Below, in pieces: positions 34,893 through 49,006 of a stretch of DNA of 64,000 nucleotides. A program made the translations under genes and the position numbers. The stretch comes from Streptomyces tagetis. Lineage in GTDB: Bacteria; Actinomycetota; Actinomycetes; Streptomycetales; Streptomycetaceae. Every line of letters begins with the position of its first letter. The stretch's first letter is position 1. The notes under the pieces were generated by a model. The model was not told where the DNA came from. It was given only the letters and a program-made list of their open reading frames with translations, and did no database searches. Location of the stretch: positions 310,001 through 374,000 of the forward strand of contig NZ_JAGPNL010000004.1 in assembly GCF_018069565.1 (NCBI RefSeq). Reading direction: 5' to 3'.

Positions 34893-34914
34893 GCCGGGCG
34901 GCGGACCGCCCGGC
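34893..34914. terminator. Bidirectional hairpin between convergent genes
   Basis: GCCGGGCGG and CCGCCCGGC pair perfectly (9 bp) around CGGA. It lies 7 bases after the PP2C stop and 13 bases after the marR stop on the other strand. Confidence 0.7.
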
Positions 34915-34926
34915 CGGGACGCCCGG

Positions 34927-35421
34927 TCAGCGGCCCACGCTGCGGTTGAGTTCGTGGAGCAGGCGGGCCAGTTCCGTCACCTCGCGCGGGTCCCAGTCGG
35001 CGAGCCGGCGGGCGTAGCGGGCGCGGCGGGCCTCGCGCACCCTGCCGACCCGGTCCCGGCCCTCCGGGGTGAGCGTGACCAGCCAGGCGCGGCCGTCGGC
35101 GGGGTCGGGTTCGCGGGCGACGAGCCCCAGCTCCTCCAGGGCCCGGAGCTGACGGGACATCGTCGCCTTGCCGACGCCGATGTACGCGGCCAGCTCGGTG
35201 GCGCGCTGGCCGCCGCACTCGCCGAGCCGGACCAGCAGCCCGTAGGCCGAGGGTTCCAGGTCGGGGTGGACCTCCCGGGCCATCTCGCCCTGGCTGGCCC
35301 GCGCCCGGCGCAGCAGGAGCGTCAACTCCCGTTCCAGCGCCAGGAACCCGGGCTGGTCCACACCGTTGGCGGGCTCCTCGGACCCGGCCTCGCGGCCCTC
35401 GCAGTTCCCCACTTCGCGCAC
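34927..35421 (-). CDS. MarR-family transcriptional regulator
   Basis: The protein has about 164 residues from GTG 35421 (AAGGGA 5 bases upstream), while a longer form to 35466 is open. The winged helix is clear: RATELAAYIGVGKATMSRQLRALEELGLVAREPDPADGR with the wing after it. MarR proteins sense small molecules or redox state. It is downstream of lon on the same strand, with about 280 bases between. Confidence 0.88.
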   Translation of the reverse strand: MREVGNCEGREAGSEEPANGVDQPGFLALERELTLLLRRARASQGEMAREVHPDLEPSAYGLLVRLGECGGQRATELAAYIGVGKATMSRQLRALEELGLVAREPDPADGRAWLVTLTPEGRDRVGRVREARRARYARRLADWDPREVTELARLLHELNRSVGR

Positions 35422-35614
35422 GTCAGTCCCTTGCCTCGTTTTCCCGGGGCGGAAACTCTCCGCCATCGGCGGCCATCGCCGCAGCTCGGCAAGTATTTCG
35501 CAGGCTCGGGCCATCGGCAGCCGCGAGCACCCGCCGGCGGCCCCGCCGGCTCGCCCCGGCGGCCCCCTGTGGATCTCCCGGTACGCCCCGACGCCGGGCG
35601 CCCCCGCCTGCGGC

Positions 35615-35677
35615 GGCCCGTACGACGAGGGCCCGTACGACGAGGGCCCGTACCCTCTTCCGGGGGCCGGGCCCTCG
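35615..35677 (-). terminator. Terminator of lon and adjoining 15-bp tandem repeat
   Basis: GGCCCGTACGACGAG occurs at 35615-35629 and 35630-35644, with a third partial copy. CGAGGGCCCG (35641-35650) pairs perfectly with CGGGCCCTCG (35668-35677) just beyond the lon stop, giving a 10-bp stem with a 17-base loop. Confidence 0.65.
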
Positions 35678-35697
35678 CCTCCTTCCGGCCGCGTCCG

Positions 35698-38121
35698 TCA
35701 CGCCGCGACCGGAACCTCCGGCACCGCGCCGTCCGTGGCCGGCGCCAGCGCCAGCTCCAGGACCTGGCGGACGTCCGTGACGGCGTGCACGTCGAGGGTG
35801 TCCAGCACCTCGGCGGGGACGTCGTCCAGGTCGGGCTCGTTGCGCTTGGGGATGATCACCGTGGTGACGCCCGCCCGGTGCGCCGCGAGCAGCTTCTGCT
35901 TCACCCCGCCGACCGGCAGCACCCGCCCGGTCAGCGAGACCTCGCCGGTCATCGCCACGTCGGTGCGGACCAGCCGGCCCGAGAGCAGCGAGGCGAGGGC
36001 GGTGGTCATGGTGATGCCCGCGCTCGGACCGTCCTTGGGCACCGCGCCCGCCGGGAAGTGGATGTGCGCGCCCCGGTCCTTCAGGTCGGCCACCGGCAGC
36101 TCCAGTTCGGCGCCGTGGCTGCGCAGGAAGCTCAGCGCGATCTGCGCCGACTCCTTCATCACGTCGCCGAGCTGACCGGTGAGCGTCAGCCCCGCGGCCC
36201 CGGTCTCCGGGTCGGCGAGGGACGCCTCCACGAAGAGCACGTCGCCGCCGGCGCCGGTGACGGCGAGGCCGGTGGCCACGCCCGGCACGGAGGTGCGCCG
36301 CTCGGCCGGGTCCTGGGCGGACTCGGGCACGTGGTGCGGCCGGCCGATCAGAGCGCGCAGCTCGCCCTCGGCGACGGTGAACGGCAGCTCCCGCTCGCCC
36401 AGTTCGTGCTGGGCCGCCACCTTGCGCAGCAGCCGTGCGATGGACCGCTCCAGGTTGCGCACGCCGGCCTCGCGCGTGTACTCGCCCGCCAGCCTGCGCA
36501 GCGCCTCCTCCTCGATGCGCACCTCGTCGGCCGCCAGCCCGGCCCGCTCCAGTTGGCGCGGGAGCAGGTGGTCGCGGGCGATGACGACCTTCTCGTCCTC
36601 GGTGTAGCCGTCCAGGCGGACCAGCTCCATCCGGTCGAGCAGGGCCTCCGGGATCGCTTCGAGGACGTTGGCGGTGGCCAGGAAGACCACGTCGGAGAGG
36701 TCCAGCTCGACCTCCAGGTAGTGGTCCCGGAACGTGTGGTTCTGGGCCGGGTCGAGGACTTCGAGCAGGGCCGCGGCCGGGTCGCCGCGGAAGTCGGAGC
36801 CGACCTTGTCGATCTCGTCGAGCAGGACGACCGGGTTCATCGAGCCGGCCTCCTTGACCGCCCGGACGATCCGGCCGGGCAGGGCGCCGACGTAGGTGCG
36901 CCGGTGGCCGCGGATCTCCGCCTCGTCGCGGACGCCGCCGAGGGCGACCCGTACGAAGGAACGGCCCATGGCGTGGGCCACGGACTCGCCGAGGCTGGTC
37001 TTGCCGACGCCGGGCGGTCCGACCAGGGCGAGGACGGCGCCCCCGCGCCGCCCGCCGACGACGCCGAGGCCCCGGTCGCCGCGCCGCTTGCGCACGGCCA
37101 GGTACTCGGTGATCCGCTCCTTGACGTCGTCCAGCCCGAAGTGCTCGGCGTCGAGGACCGCGCGGGCGCCGCGGATGTCGTAGGCGTCCTCGGTCCGCTC
37201 GTTCCACGGCATCTCCAGGACGGTGTCGAGCCAGGTCCTGATCCAGGAGCCCTCCGGGGACTGGTCGGAGGAGCGCTCCAGCTTGTCGACCTCCTTGAGC
37301 GCGGCCTCGCGGACCGTCTCGGGCAGGTCGGCGGCCTCGACGCGGGTGCGGTAGTCGTCGGACTCCTCGCCGCCCGGGTCGCCGTCGAGTTCGCGCAGTT
37401 CCTTGCGGACCGCTTCGAGCTGGCGGCGAAGCAGGAACTCGCGCTGCTGCTTGTCGACGCCCTCCTGGACGTCCTTGGCGATGGTCTCGGCGACGTCCTG
37501 TTCGGCGAGGTGGTCGCGCAGGTGCCGGGTGGCGAGCCGCAGCCGGGCCACCGGGTCGGCGGTCTCCAGCAGTTCGATCTTCTGCCCGGTGGTGAGGAAG
37601 GGCGAGTAGCCGGAGTTGTCGGCGAGCGCGGAGACGTCGTCGATGGCCTGCACGCGGTCCACCACCTGCCAGGCGCCGCGCTTGCGCAGCCAGGCGGTGG
37701 CGAGCGCCTTGTACTCGGTGACGAGTTCGGCGGCGTGTCCGGGCAGGGGGTCGGGCAGTTCCTCCTCCACCCGGGTGGACTCGACCCACAGGGCGGCGCC
37801 GGGGCCGGTGGTGCCGGCGCCGATGCGCACCCGGTGCCGGCCGCGGACCAGGGCGCCCGGGTCTCCGTCGGCGAGGCGGCCCACCTGCTCGACCGTGCCG
37901 AGGACGCCGGTGTGGGCGTAGGTCCCGTCGACCCTCGGCACCAGCAGGACGCGGGGCTTCCCGGGCTCGGACCGGGCGGCGGCCTGGGCGGCCTCCACCG
38001 CGGCGCGCACCTCGGCGTCGCTCAGGTCCAGGGGGACGACCATCCCGGGCAGCACGACGTCGTCGTCGACCGGCAGCACGGGCAGGGTGAGCGGTGTGAA
38101 GGCAGTGGACTCAGCAGCCAT
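35698..38121 (-). CDS. lon: ATP-dependent Lon protease
   Basis: The 807-residue protein has the N-terminal Lon substrate domain, AAA module with Walker A GPPGVGKTS and Walker B VVLLDEIDKV, and C-terminal protease domain with catalytic Ser in PKDGPSAGIT and Lys in PVGGVKQKLLAAHRAG. It degrades misfolded and regulatory proteins in the cytoplasm. GGGGAG is just before ATG 38121. A ClgR-type motif lies 80 bases upstream (38201-38214), which fits ClgR control of lon in Streptomyces. Confidence 0.96.
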   Translation of the reverse strand: MAAESTAFTPLTLPVLPVDDDVVLPGMVVPLDLSDAEVRAAVEAAQAAARSEPGKPRVLLVPRVDGTYAHTGVLGTVEQVGRLADGDPGALVRGRHRVRIGAGTTGPGAALWVESTRVEEELPDPLPGHAAELVTEYKALATAWLRKRGAWQVVDRVQAIDDVSALADNSGYSPFLTTGQKIELLETADPVARLRLATRHLRDHLAEQDVAETIAKDVQEGVDKQQREFLLRRQLEAVRKELRELDGDPGGEESDDYRTRVEAADLPETVREAALKEVDKLERSSDQSPEGSWIRTWLDTVLEMPWNERTEDAYDIRGARAVLDAEHFGLDDVKERITEYLAVRKRRGDRGLGVVGGRRGGAVLALVGPPGVGKTSLGESVAHAMGRSFVRVALGGVRDEAEIRGHRRTYVGALPGRIVRAVKEAGSMNPVVLLDEIDKVGSDFRGDPAAALLEVLDPAQNHTFRDHYLEVELDLSDVVFLATANVLEAIPEALLDRMELVRLDGYTEDEKVVIARDHLLPRQLERAGLAADEVRIEEEALRRLAGEYTREAGVRNLERSIARLLRKVAAQHELGERELPFTVAEGELRALIGRPHHVPESAQDPAERRTSVPGVATGLAVTGAGGDVLFVEASLADPETGAAGLTLTGQLGDVMKESAQIALSFLRSHGAELELPVADLKDRGAHIHFPAGAVPKDGPSAGITMTTALASLLSGRLVRTDVAMTGEVSLTGRVLPVGGVKQKLLAAHRAGVTTVIIPKRNEPDLDDVPAEVLDTLDVHAVTDVRQVLELALAPATDGAVPEVPVAA

Positions 38122-38200
38122 GATCTCCCCTTCGGCAGTCAAGTTGAGTTATGCCGACTCAATGCACGAGAGGCGGTGATTGTTCCCGGGCCCGGAGGGT

Positions 38201-38214
38201 GTTCGCCGGCAGCG
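38201..38214 (-). promoter_or_regulatory. ClgR-type operator upstream of lon
   Basis: GTTCGC-N5-GCG is present exactly. As I recall, this is the consensus reported for the heat-shock/protease activator ClgR, which controls clp and lon genes in Streptomyces. It also has dyad symmetry (TCGC-N5-GCGA). Confidence 0.7.
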
Positions 38215-38398
38215 ATCACGGGCCGCCCGGACCCCACGGGAACCCGTTACGGGGCCTTTGGTCCGAGTTCCTCCCGATCCCCCCAAGTGGAGGTGCCTCT
38301 ATCAGTCGCTCCACCCGACCGGCAAATCCGTATGACCATTCCGTATGACTATGAGGAGCACCGGTGGAGGGGCGTCCATTCCCTGCCAGGATGGAGCG

Positions 38399-39085
38399 AT
38401 GCCCTTCACCTCCGACTCCTACGAGCCTCCCGAAGTACTGGACCGCCGTGAGGGCCCGCACGGCGAGGTCGTCCTGCGCCGCCACGGGGCACTGCTCCAG
38501 ATCATCGCCAACGGCTGCTTCCTGATGGACACCTCCGACGGACGCTCGGAGCGGCGGCTCGTCGACGCGGCGGCCGAGGCGCTCGGCGCGAGGAGCGCGC
38601 CGCATCTGCTCATCGGCGGGCTCGGTGTCGGATTCTCGCTCGCACACGCCGCCGCCGACCCCCGCTGGGGCCGCATCGCGGTGGTCGAGCGCGAGCGGGC
38701 CATCGTCGACTGGCACCACGGCGGACCCCTCTCCGCCGTCTCCGAGGCCGCCCTCGCCGACCCGCGCGCGGAGATCGTCGAGGCCGATCTGGTGGACCAC
38801 CTGCGTGAGACGTGCGCCACGTACGACGCGCTCTGCCTCGATATCGACAACGGCCCCGACTGGACCGTCACGGAGGGCAACGACGGGCTGTACACGCCGG
38901 CCGGACTGGCCGACTGCGCCCGGGTGTTGAGGCCGGGCGGGGTGCTCGCCGTATGGTCGGCGCGACCCTCCCCGGATTTCGAAGAAACCTTGCGTAATGC
39001 CGGGTTCCGGCAGGTGCGTACCGAAGAGATCCCCGTTGCCCGGGGCGTTCCGGACGTCGTCCACCTCGCCGTCGGGCCTGGATAG
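38399..39085 (+). CDS. Spermidine-synthase-like (SAM-dependent) protein
   Basis: The 228-residue protein has a Rossmann methyltransferase fold: LLIGGLGVGFSLAHA (glycine loop), VVERERAIVDWH (acidic residue after strand 2), DALCLDIDNGPDW and a C-terminal VVHLAV strand. The family resembles polyamine synthases and SAM methyltransferases, but the spermidine-specific residues are not obvious, so the reaction is uncertain. An open frame upstream to 38345 lacks a better start. Confidence 0.75.
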   Translation: MPFTSDSYEPPEVLDRREGPHGEVVLRRHGALLQIIANGCFLMDTSDGRSERRLVDAAAEALGARSAPHLLIGGLGVGFSLAHAAADPRWGRIAVVERERAIVDWHHGGPLSAVSEAALADPRAEIVEADLVDHLRETCATYDALCLDIDNGPDWTVTEGNDGLYTPAGLADCARVLRPGGVLAVWSARPSPDFEETLRNAGFRQVRTEEIPVARGVPDVVHLAVGPG

Positions 39086-39197
39086 AAAAGCCGCGGTGAC
39101 TCCCCGTACGCTGCTTCCCTGGCGCGGCTTCGACCGCGTCGGACGCAGTCATGGGATCACCCCACGGATTCCGGAAAGCACACCTCAGGGGCGGGCG

Positions 39198-39931
<734 letters not shown>

Positions 39932-39935
<4 letters not shown>

Positions 39936-41041
39936 GCCGGGGGCGGGAGGCCGCACGGAGGAGCCCCGGGGAACCCTGGGGCGGCGTACGCCCGTTCTCG
40001 ATCAAGACCAAGCTGGGCGCTCTGGTCGTCACGTCGGTGCTGATCACCACCGGTCTCTCGGTGATCGCCGTGCACACCAAGACGGAGCTGCGCTTCATCA
40101 CGGTCTTCTCGATGATCGCCACGCTGCTGATCACGCAGTTCGTGGCGCACTCGCTGACCGCGCCGCTGGACGAGATGAACGCGGTGGCCCGGTCCATCTC
40201 GCACGGCGACTACACCCGCCGGGTGCACGAGAACCGCCGTGACGAACTGGGCGACCTCGCCGTCACCATCAACCGGATGGCGGACGACCTGGAGGCCGAG
40301 GACCTCCAGCGCAAGGAGCTGGTGGCGAACGTCTCGCACGAACTGCGCACGCCCATCGCGGGCCTGCGCGCGGTGCTGGAGAACATCGTCGACGGGGTCA
40401 CGGAGGCCGATCCGGAGACCATGCGGACGGCGCTGCGCCAGACGGAGCGGCTCGGCCGGCTGGTGGAGACGCTGCTCGACCTCTCCCGGCTGGACAACGG
40501 CGTCGTCCCGCTGCGCAAGCGGCGCTTCGAGGTGTGGCCCTATCTGTCGGGCGTGCTGAAGGAGGCCAACATGGTGGCCTCGGCGCGCGCCGCCATCGCC
40601 TCCGGTTCCGGCAGCCACACCCGCACCGACGTGCACCTGGCCCTGGACGTCTTCCCCTCCGACCTGACGGCGCACGCGGACCCCGAGCGCATCCACCAGG
40701 TGGTGGCCAACCTCATCGACAACGCCGTGAAGCACAGCCCGCCGCACGGCCGGGTGACCGTCCGGGCCCGGCGCGGGGCCCAGCCCGAGTCGCTCGAACT
40801 GGAGGTCATGGACGAGGGTCCGGGCATCCCGCGCTCGGAGTGGCGCCGGGTCTTCGAGCGGTTCAACCGGGGGTCGGTATCCCGGCCGCACGGTCCGGGC
40901 AGCGACGGCGGCACCGGGCTGGGCCTGGCGATCGCGCGCTGGGCGGTGGATCTGCACGGCGGCCGGATCGGTGTGGCCGAATCCGAACGGGGCTGCCGGA
41001 TTCTCATCACTCTTCCGGGAGTCTCGTCCTCAACAGGTTGA
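39932..41041 (+). CDS. Sensor histidine kinase
   Basis: The 369-residue protein has two membrane segments (about 31-50 and 56-73) with almost no extracellular loop, then HAMP. The H-box VSHELRTPIAGL carries the phospho-His, and the GHKL ATPase has N-box NLIDNAVKHSPP, G1 DEGPGI and G2 GTGLGLAI. A short loop suggests sensing inside the membrane or through a partner. It pairs with the overlapping response regulator. Confidence 0.95.
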
Positions 41042-41321
41042 CGTAGGGTTCGCAGCGGAACATCAAGATCCACGAACATTCGCGCTGGCGGACACGTGTG
41101 ATCAGGTCCAGGCCCGCGCCGTCGGGGCGCCGGGCCGCGCTTTCGCCTTCCCCCGCGCAAGGGAACCACGCTTGTTTCCCGCCATTTCCCGCACCGAAAC
41201 GCGGTCTGAGGTGTGACTTACGCGACGATGAACGGCCTGGCCTGACCTTCGGGGCCGGGGAGGCGTAGCCTTGATTTCCGCTGTCCACCATCTTGTGAAG
41301 CGGAAGAGGGCGGTTCTCGCC

Positions 41322-45137
<3,816 letters not shown>

Positions 45138-45156
45138 GCCGCTGAGCCCAGTGCCC

Positions 45157-45201
45157 GCCGGGGCCCCGTTCCGAGCCACCCGCCCGGAACGGGGCCCCGG
45201 C
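45157..45201. terminator. Strong bidirectional terminator between sucA and the IclR gene
   Basis: GCCGGGGCCCCGTTCCG (45157-45173) pairs perfectly over 17 bp with CGGAACGGGGCCCCGGC (45185-45201), loop 11. It lies between convergent genes and probably ends both transcripts. Confidence 0.9.
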
Positions 45202-45267
45202 CGTTTCCGGGCGGGCGGCCCCACGGACGCGGGCCGCGCCGGCGTACGGCACCCGCGCCCGCGGTGG

Positions 45268-46119
45268 CTACAGGGTCGGGAGACCGCCGTCCGCGGAGGG
45301 GGTGCCGGGCGCCGTCGGGCCGGTGCCGGGGTCGGTCCGCGGTGACGGGGGCGGGGCGGTACGGCGCAGGCGCTCGGTGGTCTCGGCCACCACGTCGGCG
45401 AGCGCGGCGAGGCAGGTGTCGATGTGGTCGCGGGTGAAGCGGGCGGAGGGGACGGCGACGGTGAGCGCGGCGACGGGCTGGCCGAGCATGTCGCCGACGG
45501 CCATCCCGACGCCGCTCACCCCCTGTTCCGTCTCCTCGTCGTTGCGGCCGTAGCCCTGCTGCCGTACCCGGACCAACTGCCGTTTCAGGGTGGCCAGGTC
45601 GTTCACCCTGGCGGTGGGCCACGGGGGCAGCCCCGTCTGGTAGAGGCGGTCGAGGGCGGCGTTGCTCATCGCGGCGAGGAGGGCCTTGCCGCCGGCCGAG
45701 CAGTGGGCGGGCATCTTCTCGCCGGTCCGGACGCCGACCCGCAGCGGGTGCTCGCTCTCGATCCCGTCGACGAAGCGGATGCTGCGCCGTTCGAGCACCA
45801 TGAGCTGGACGGTCTCGCTCGTCCGCTCGTGCAGGGTCTCCAGGGACGAGTGCGCCAGGGCCCGTACGGAGCCGACCGTCAGGGGCCGCGCCGACGCGGG
45901 GACGAGGGCGGGTCCGAGGCGGTAGCGGCGGTCGCGCCCCTGGACCGCGTAGCCCCGGTACACCAGGGACGAGAGCAGGCGGTAGGCGGTGGACACGACG
46001 ACGCCCAGCCGCTGGGCGGCGTCGGTGGCGCTCAGCTCGGTGCCGTCGTGGAGGATGGTCAGCAACCGCAGCGCGCGGTCGACCGACTCGATCGGCGGCA
46101 GGGCGGGCGGTTCGCTCAT
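45268..46119 (-). CDS. IclR-family regulator of the carboxylation operon
   Basis: The 283-residue protein has an N-terminal winged helix (ELSATDAAQRLGVVVSTAYRLLSSLVYRGYAV) and a C-terminal IclR effector domain (KMPAHCSAGGKALLA, YGRNDEETEQGVSGVGMAV). GGAGG sits before ATG 46119, which overlaps the amidohydrolase stop, so it is the last gene of a nine-gene operon. It probably senses a pathway compound and controls the operon through the inverted repeats upstream of the BCCP gene. That link is inference. Confidence 0.9.
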   Translation of the reverse strand: MSEPPALPPIESVDRALRLLTILHDGTELSATDAAQRLGVVVSTAYRLLSSLVYRGYAVQGRDRRYRLGPALVPASARPLTVGSVRALAHSSLETLHERTSETVQLMVLERRSIRFVDGIESEHPLRVGVRTGEKMPAHCSAGGKALLAAMSNAALDRLYQTGLPPWPTARVNDLATLKRQLVRVRQQGYGRNDEETEQGVSGVGMAVGDMLGQPVAALTVAVPSARFTRDHIDTCLAALADVVAETTERLRRTAPPPSPRTDPGTGPTAPGTPSADGGLPTL

Positions 46120-47012
46120 CGGGTCCTCCCGAGGCCGAGGAGCCGTACGGCGTTCCCCTTGAGGATCTTGTGCCGGACCGGCTCGGGGATCTCCAGCTTC
46201 CCGAAGTCGGAGAGCCACCGGCCGGGCATGAGCACCGGCAGGTCGGAGCCGAAGAGCACCTTGTCCTGGAGCAGCGTCCTCGCCTGCCGGACCAGTTGGG
46301 GCGGGAAGTACTTCGGCGACCAGCCCGACAGGTCGAGGTGGACGTTGGCCTTGTGGGTGGCCATCGAGAGGGACGAGTCGACCCAGGGGACCGACGGGTG
46401 CGCGAGCACGATGTCCAGGCGCGGGAAGTCGGCGGCGACGTCGTCGACCAGCATCGGGTCGGAGTACCGGAGCTTGATGCCCCGCCCCCCGGGCAGTCCG
46501 GCGCCGATGCCGGTCTGCCCGGTGTGGAAGAGGGCGATGACGCCGAGTTCCTCCAGCGCCTCCCACAGGGGGTAGTGGGCCCGGTCGGACGGGTCGAACG
46601 CCTGGAGACTGGGGTGGAACTTGAACCCCCGTACGCCGTACGCCTCGACGAGGTTCCGGGCCCGTTTCACCGCCTCCCGCCCGTGGTGGGGGTCGACGGA
46701 GCCGAAGGGGATGAGCACGTCGGCGTGGTCGGCGCAGCGCTCGGCGATCTCCTCGCTGGACAGGGCGGGCCGGCCGAGGAACGTGGTGGCGTCGACGGTG
46801 AAGACGACGGCGGCCATGCGGAGTTCGCGGTAGACGGCCGCGATCCGCTCCAGGGTGGGGGTGCGTTCCTGGTCGCCGCGGAAGTACTGGGCGGAGGCGT
46901 CCAGCAGTTCCTGGTCGAGGGCGAAGTGGCCGTGGCCGTCGGTCTCGATGTGGGCGTGCATGTCGAGCGCCGTGATGGCGTCGACGTCGACGCGCGGTTC
47001 GTACCGGGTCAC
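46116..47012 (-). CDS. Amidohydrolase-2 family metal-dependent hydrolase or decarboxylase
   Basis: This 298-residue TIM-barrel protein of COG2159 type has an HxH metal pair in DMHAHIE and further ligands in GFKFHPS, LFHTGQ, LAHPS and GSDLPV. Family members hydrolyse or decarboxylate small organic acids. GTG 47012 overlaps the stop of the acetoacetyl-CoA synthetase gene by GTGA. In this operon it may supply the substrate, for example by cleaving a precursor to a ketone, or remove an end product. This cannot be decided from sequence. Confidence 0.8.
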   Translation of the reverse strand: MTRYEPRVDVDAITALDMHAHIETDGHGHFALDQELLDASAQYFRGDQERTPTLERIAAVYRELRMAAVVFTVDATTFLGRPALSSEEIAERCADHADVLIPFGSVDPHHGREAVKRARNLVEAYGVRGFKFHPSLQAFDPSDRAHYPLWEALEELGVIALFHTGQTGIGAGLPGGRGIKLRYSDPMLVDDVAADFPRLDIVLAHPSVPWVDSSLSMATHKANVHLDLSGWSPKYFPPQLVRQARTLLQDKVLFGSDLPVLMPGRWLSDFGKLEIPEPVRHKILKGNAVRLLGLGRTR

Positions 47013-49006
47013 CGTCCCGCTCCCCTCGTGGCGAAGAAGGCCAGCGCGCCGGCGTCGTCGACGGCGTCGGGATCGAGCACCGCCTCGGCGGGTCTGCCGC
47101 TCAGGATGCGCTTGATGGGCAGCTCCAGCTTCTTGCCGGTGCGGGTGTGCGGGATGGCGGGGGCCGCCACGATCTCGTCGGGCGTGTGCCGCGGCGAGAG
47201 CTGGGTGCGGATGGCGCCGCGGACGCGTCCGAGGAGCGCGTCGTCGAGGACGGCCCCGGGGACGAGGGTGACGAAGAGGAGCAGTCGGCCCGGACCGCCG
47301 TCGGGTCCTTCCAGGTGGACGACGAGGCTGTCGGCGATCTCGGGCATCGCCTCCACGACCCGGTAGTACTCGGCGGTGCCGAGGCGCACTCCCCCGCGGT
47401 TCAGGGTCGCGTCGGAGCGGCCGGTGATGACGCAGCTCCCGGTCTCGCTGAAGCGGACCCAGTCGCCGTGGCGCCACACGCCGGGGTAGACGTCGAAGTA
47501 CGCGGCACGGTAGCCGCTGCCGTCGGCGTCGCCCCAGAGGCCGACCGGCATGGACGGCATCGGCGCGGTGATGACCAGTTCGCCCAGCTCGCCCACGACG
47601 GGCTTGCCGTCCTCGTCGAAGGCGTACGCCTCCACCCCGAGGCTGCGGCCCGACATCTCGCCGAGCCAGACCGGCTGGAGCGGGCTGCCCTGCACGATCC
47701 CGGAGCAGACGTCGGTGCCGCCGCTGCCGACGTTGAGCAGGACGCGGTCGCCGAACTGCTCGTGCACGTACCGGTACCCCTCCGGCGGCAGCGGGCTGCC
47801 GACGACGCCGAGCTGGTGGAGCGTGCCGAGGTCGAACTCCTCGGCCGGCCGCCGTCCCTCCCGGCGGCACCGCATGAGCAGGCCGGCGCTGACGCCCATC
47901 ACGGTCGGCCGCGTCCGTTCGGCCAGCCGCCACTGCGTGGCCACGTCGGGGTGGGCGATGTCGCCGTCGATCATCACGATGCTCGCGCGCACCAGCAGGG
48001 TCGAGACGAGCGCGTTCCACATCATCCACGCGGTCGTCGTGAACCAGAGCAGCCGGTCGCCGGTGCCGAGGTCCCAGTGCAGGGCGTGGTTCTTCAGGTG
48101 CTCCAGCAGCAGGCCGCCGTGGCCGTGCACGATGGGCTTGGGCCGGCCGGTCGTCCCGGAGGTGAACAGCACCGAGACGGGGTGGTCGAAGGGGACCGCC
48201 TCGAAGGCCATCGGCTCCGCCGGGTCGAGGGGCCGGTCGAGCAGTTCCTCCCAGGTCACCGCCTCCTCGATCGCCTGGTCCAGGTAGGGCACGTGCACGA
48301 GGTGCTCGACCGAGGGCAGCCCGGCACGGATCGCCCGTACCTCGGCGACCCGGTCGACGCGCTTGTCGCCGTACACGTAGCCGTCGACGACGAGGAGCAC
48401 CTTCGGCTCGATCTGCCCGAACCGGTCCAGCACCCCGGTGGCGCCGAACTCGGGGGCGCAACTGGCCCAGACCGCGCCGAGGCTGACGGTGGCCAGGTAG
48501 GCGATCATCGTCTCCGGGATGTTGGGCAGGTACGCCGCGACCCGGTCGCCCCGCCCGACGCCGAGCGCCTTCAGGCCGGCCTGGGCCCGCCGTACCCGCT
48601 CGCGCACCTGGCCGAAGGTCAGCTCCACGTCGGCGCGGGTCTGGGAGACGGCGACGACGGCCGTCTCGTCGTCGAGGTCGTGGTGGCGCAGCATGTGCTC
48701 GGCCAGGTTGAGGGTGGCGCCCTCGAACCAGGTGGCCCCCGGCATCTCCCGGGAGGAGAGCACCCGTTCGTACGGGGTGGACGAGGTGACCTCGAAGTAC
48801 TCCCAGATGCTGCCCCAGAACGCCTCCAGGTCGGTCACCGACCACTCCCACAGGGCGTCGTAGGTCGGGAAGACGAGCCCTCGCTCCCGTTCCAGCCAGT
48901 CGAGATAGCGGCCGATCCGGGAGTGCTCGCGGATGTCGGCGGACGGCTCGGTGAGCAGGCGGGGCGGGTCCGGGCGGGTGATGGTGGCATCCTCAGCCGT
49001 GGTCAT
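47009..49006 (-). CDS. Acetoacetyl-CoA synthetase (acetoacetate-CoA ligase)
   Basis: The 665-residue ANL-superfamily ligase has an acetyl-CoA-synthetase-type N terminus (YDALWEWSVTDLEAFWGSIWEYF), AMP-binding motif VLFTSGTTGRPKPIVHGHGG, and the C-terminal catalytic Lys in HTRTGKKLELPIKR. The N-terminal block and length match acetoacetate-CoA ligases better than acetate ligases. It would activate a 3-keto acid made by the carboxylase to its CoA thioester. It overlaps the upstream gene by 14 bases. Confidence 0.88.
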   Translation of the reverse strand: MTTAEDATITRPDPPRLLTEPSADIREHSRIGRYLDWLERERGLVFPTYDALWEWSVTDLEAFWGSIWEYFEVTSSTPYERVLSSREMPGATWFEGATLNLAEHMLRHHDLDDETAVVAVSQTRADVELTFGQVRERVRRAQAGLKALGVGRGDRVAAYLPNIPETMIAYLATVSLGAVWASCAPEFGATGVLDRFGQIEPKVLLVVDGYVYGDKRVDRVAEVRAIRAGLPSVEHLVHVPYLDQAIEEAVTWEELLDRPLDPAEPMAFEAVPFDHPVSVLFTSGTTGRPKPIVHGHGGLLLEHLKNHALHWDLGTGDRLLWFTTTAWMMWNALVSTLLVRASIVMIDGDIAHPDVATQWRLAERTRPTVMGVSAGLLMRCRREGRRPAEEFDLGTLHQLGVVGSPLPPEGYRYVHEQFGDRVLLNVGSGGTDVCSGIVQGSPLQPVWLGEMSGRSLGVEAYAFDEDGKPVVGELGELVITAPMPSMPVGLWGDADGSGYRAAYFDVYPGVWRHGDWVRFSETGSCVITGRSDATLNRGGVRLGTAEYYRVVEAMPEIADSLVVHLEGPDGGPGRLLLFVTLVPGAVLDDALLGRVRGAIRTQLSPRHTPDEIVAAPAIPHTRTGKKLELPIKRILSGRPAEAVLDPDAVDDAGALAFFATRGAGR

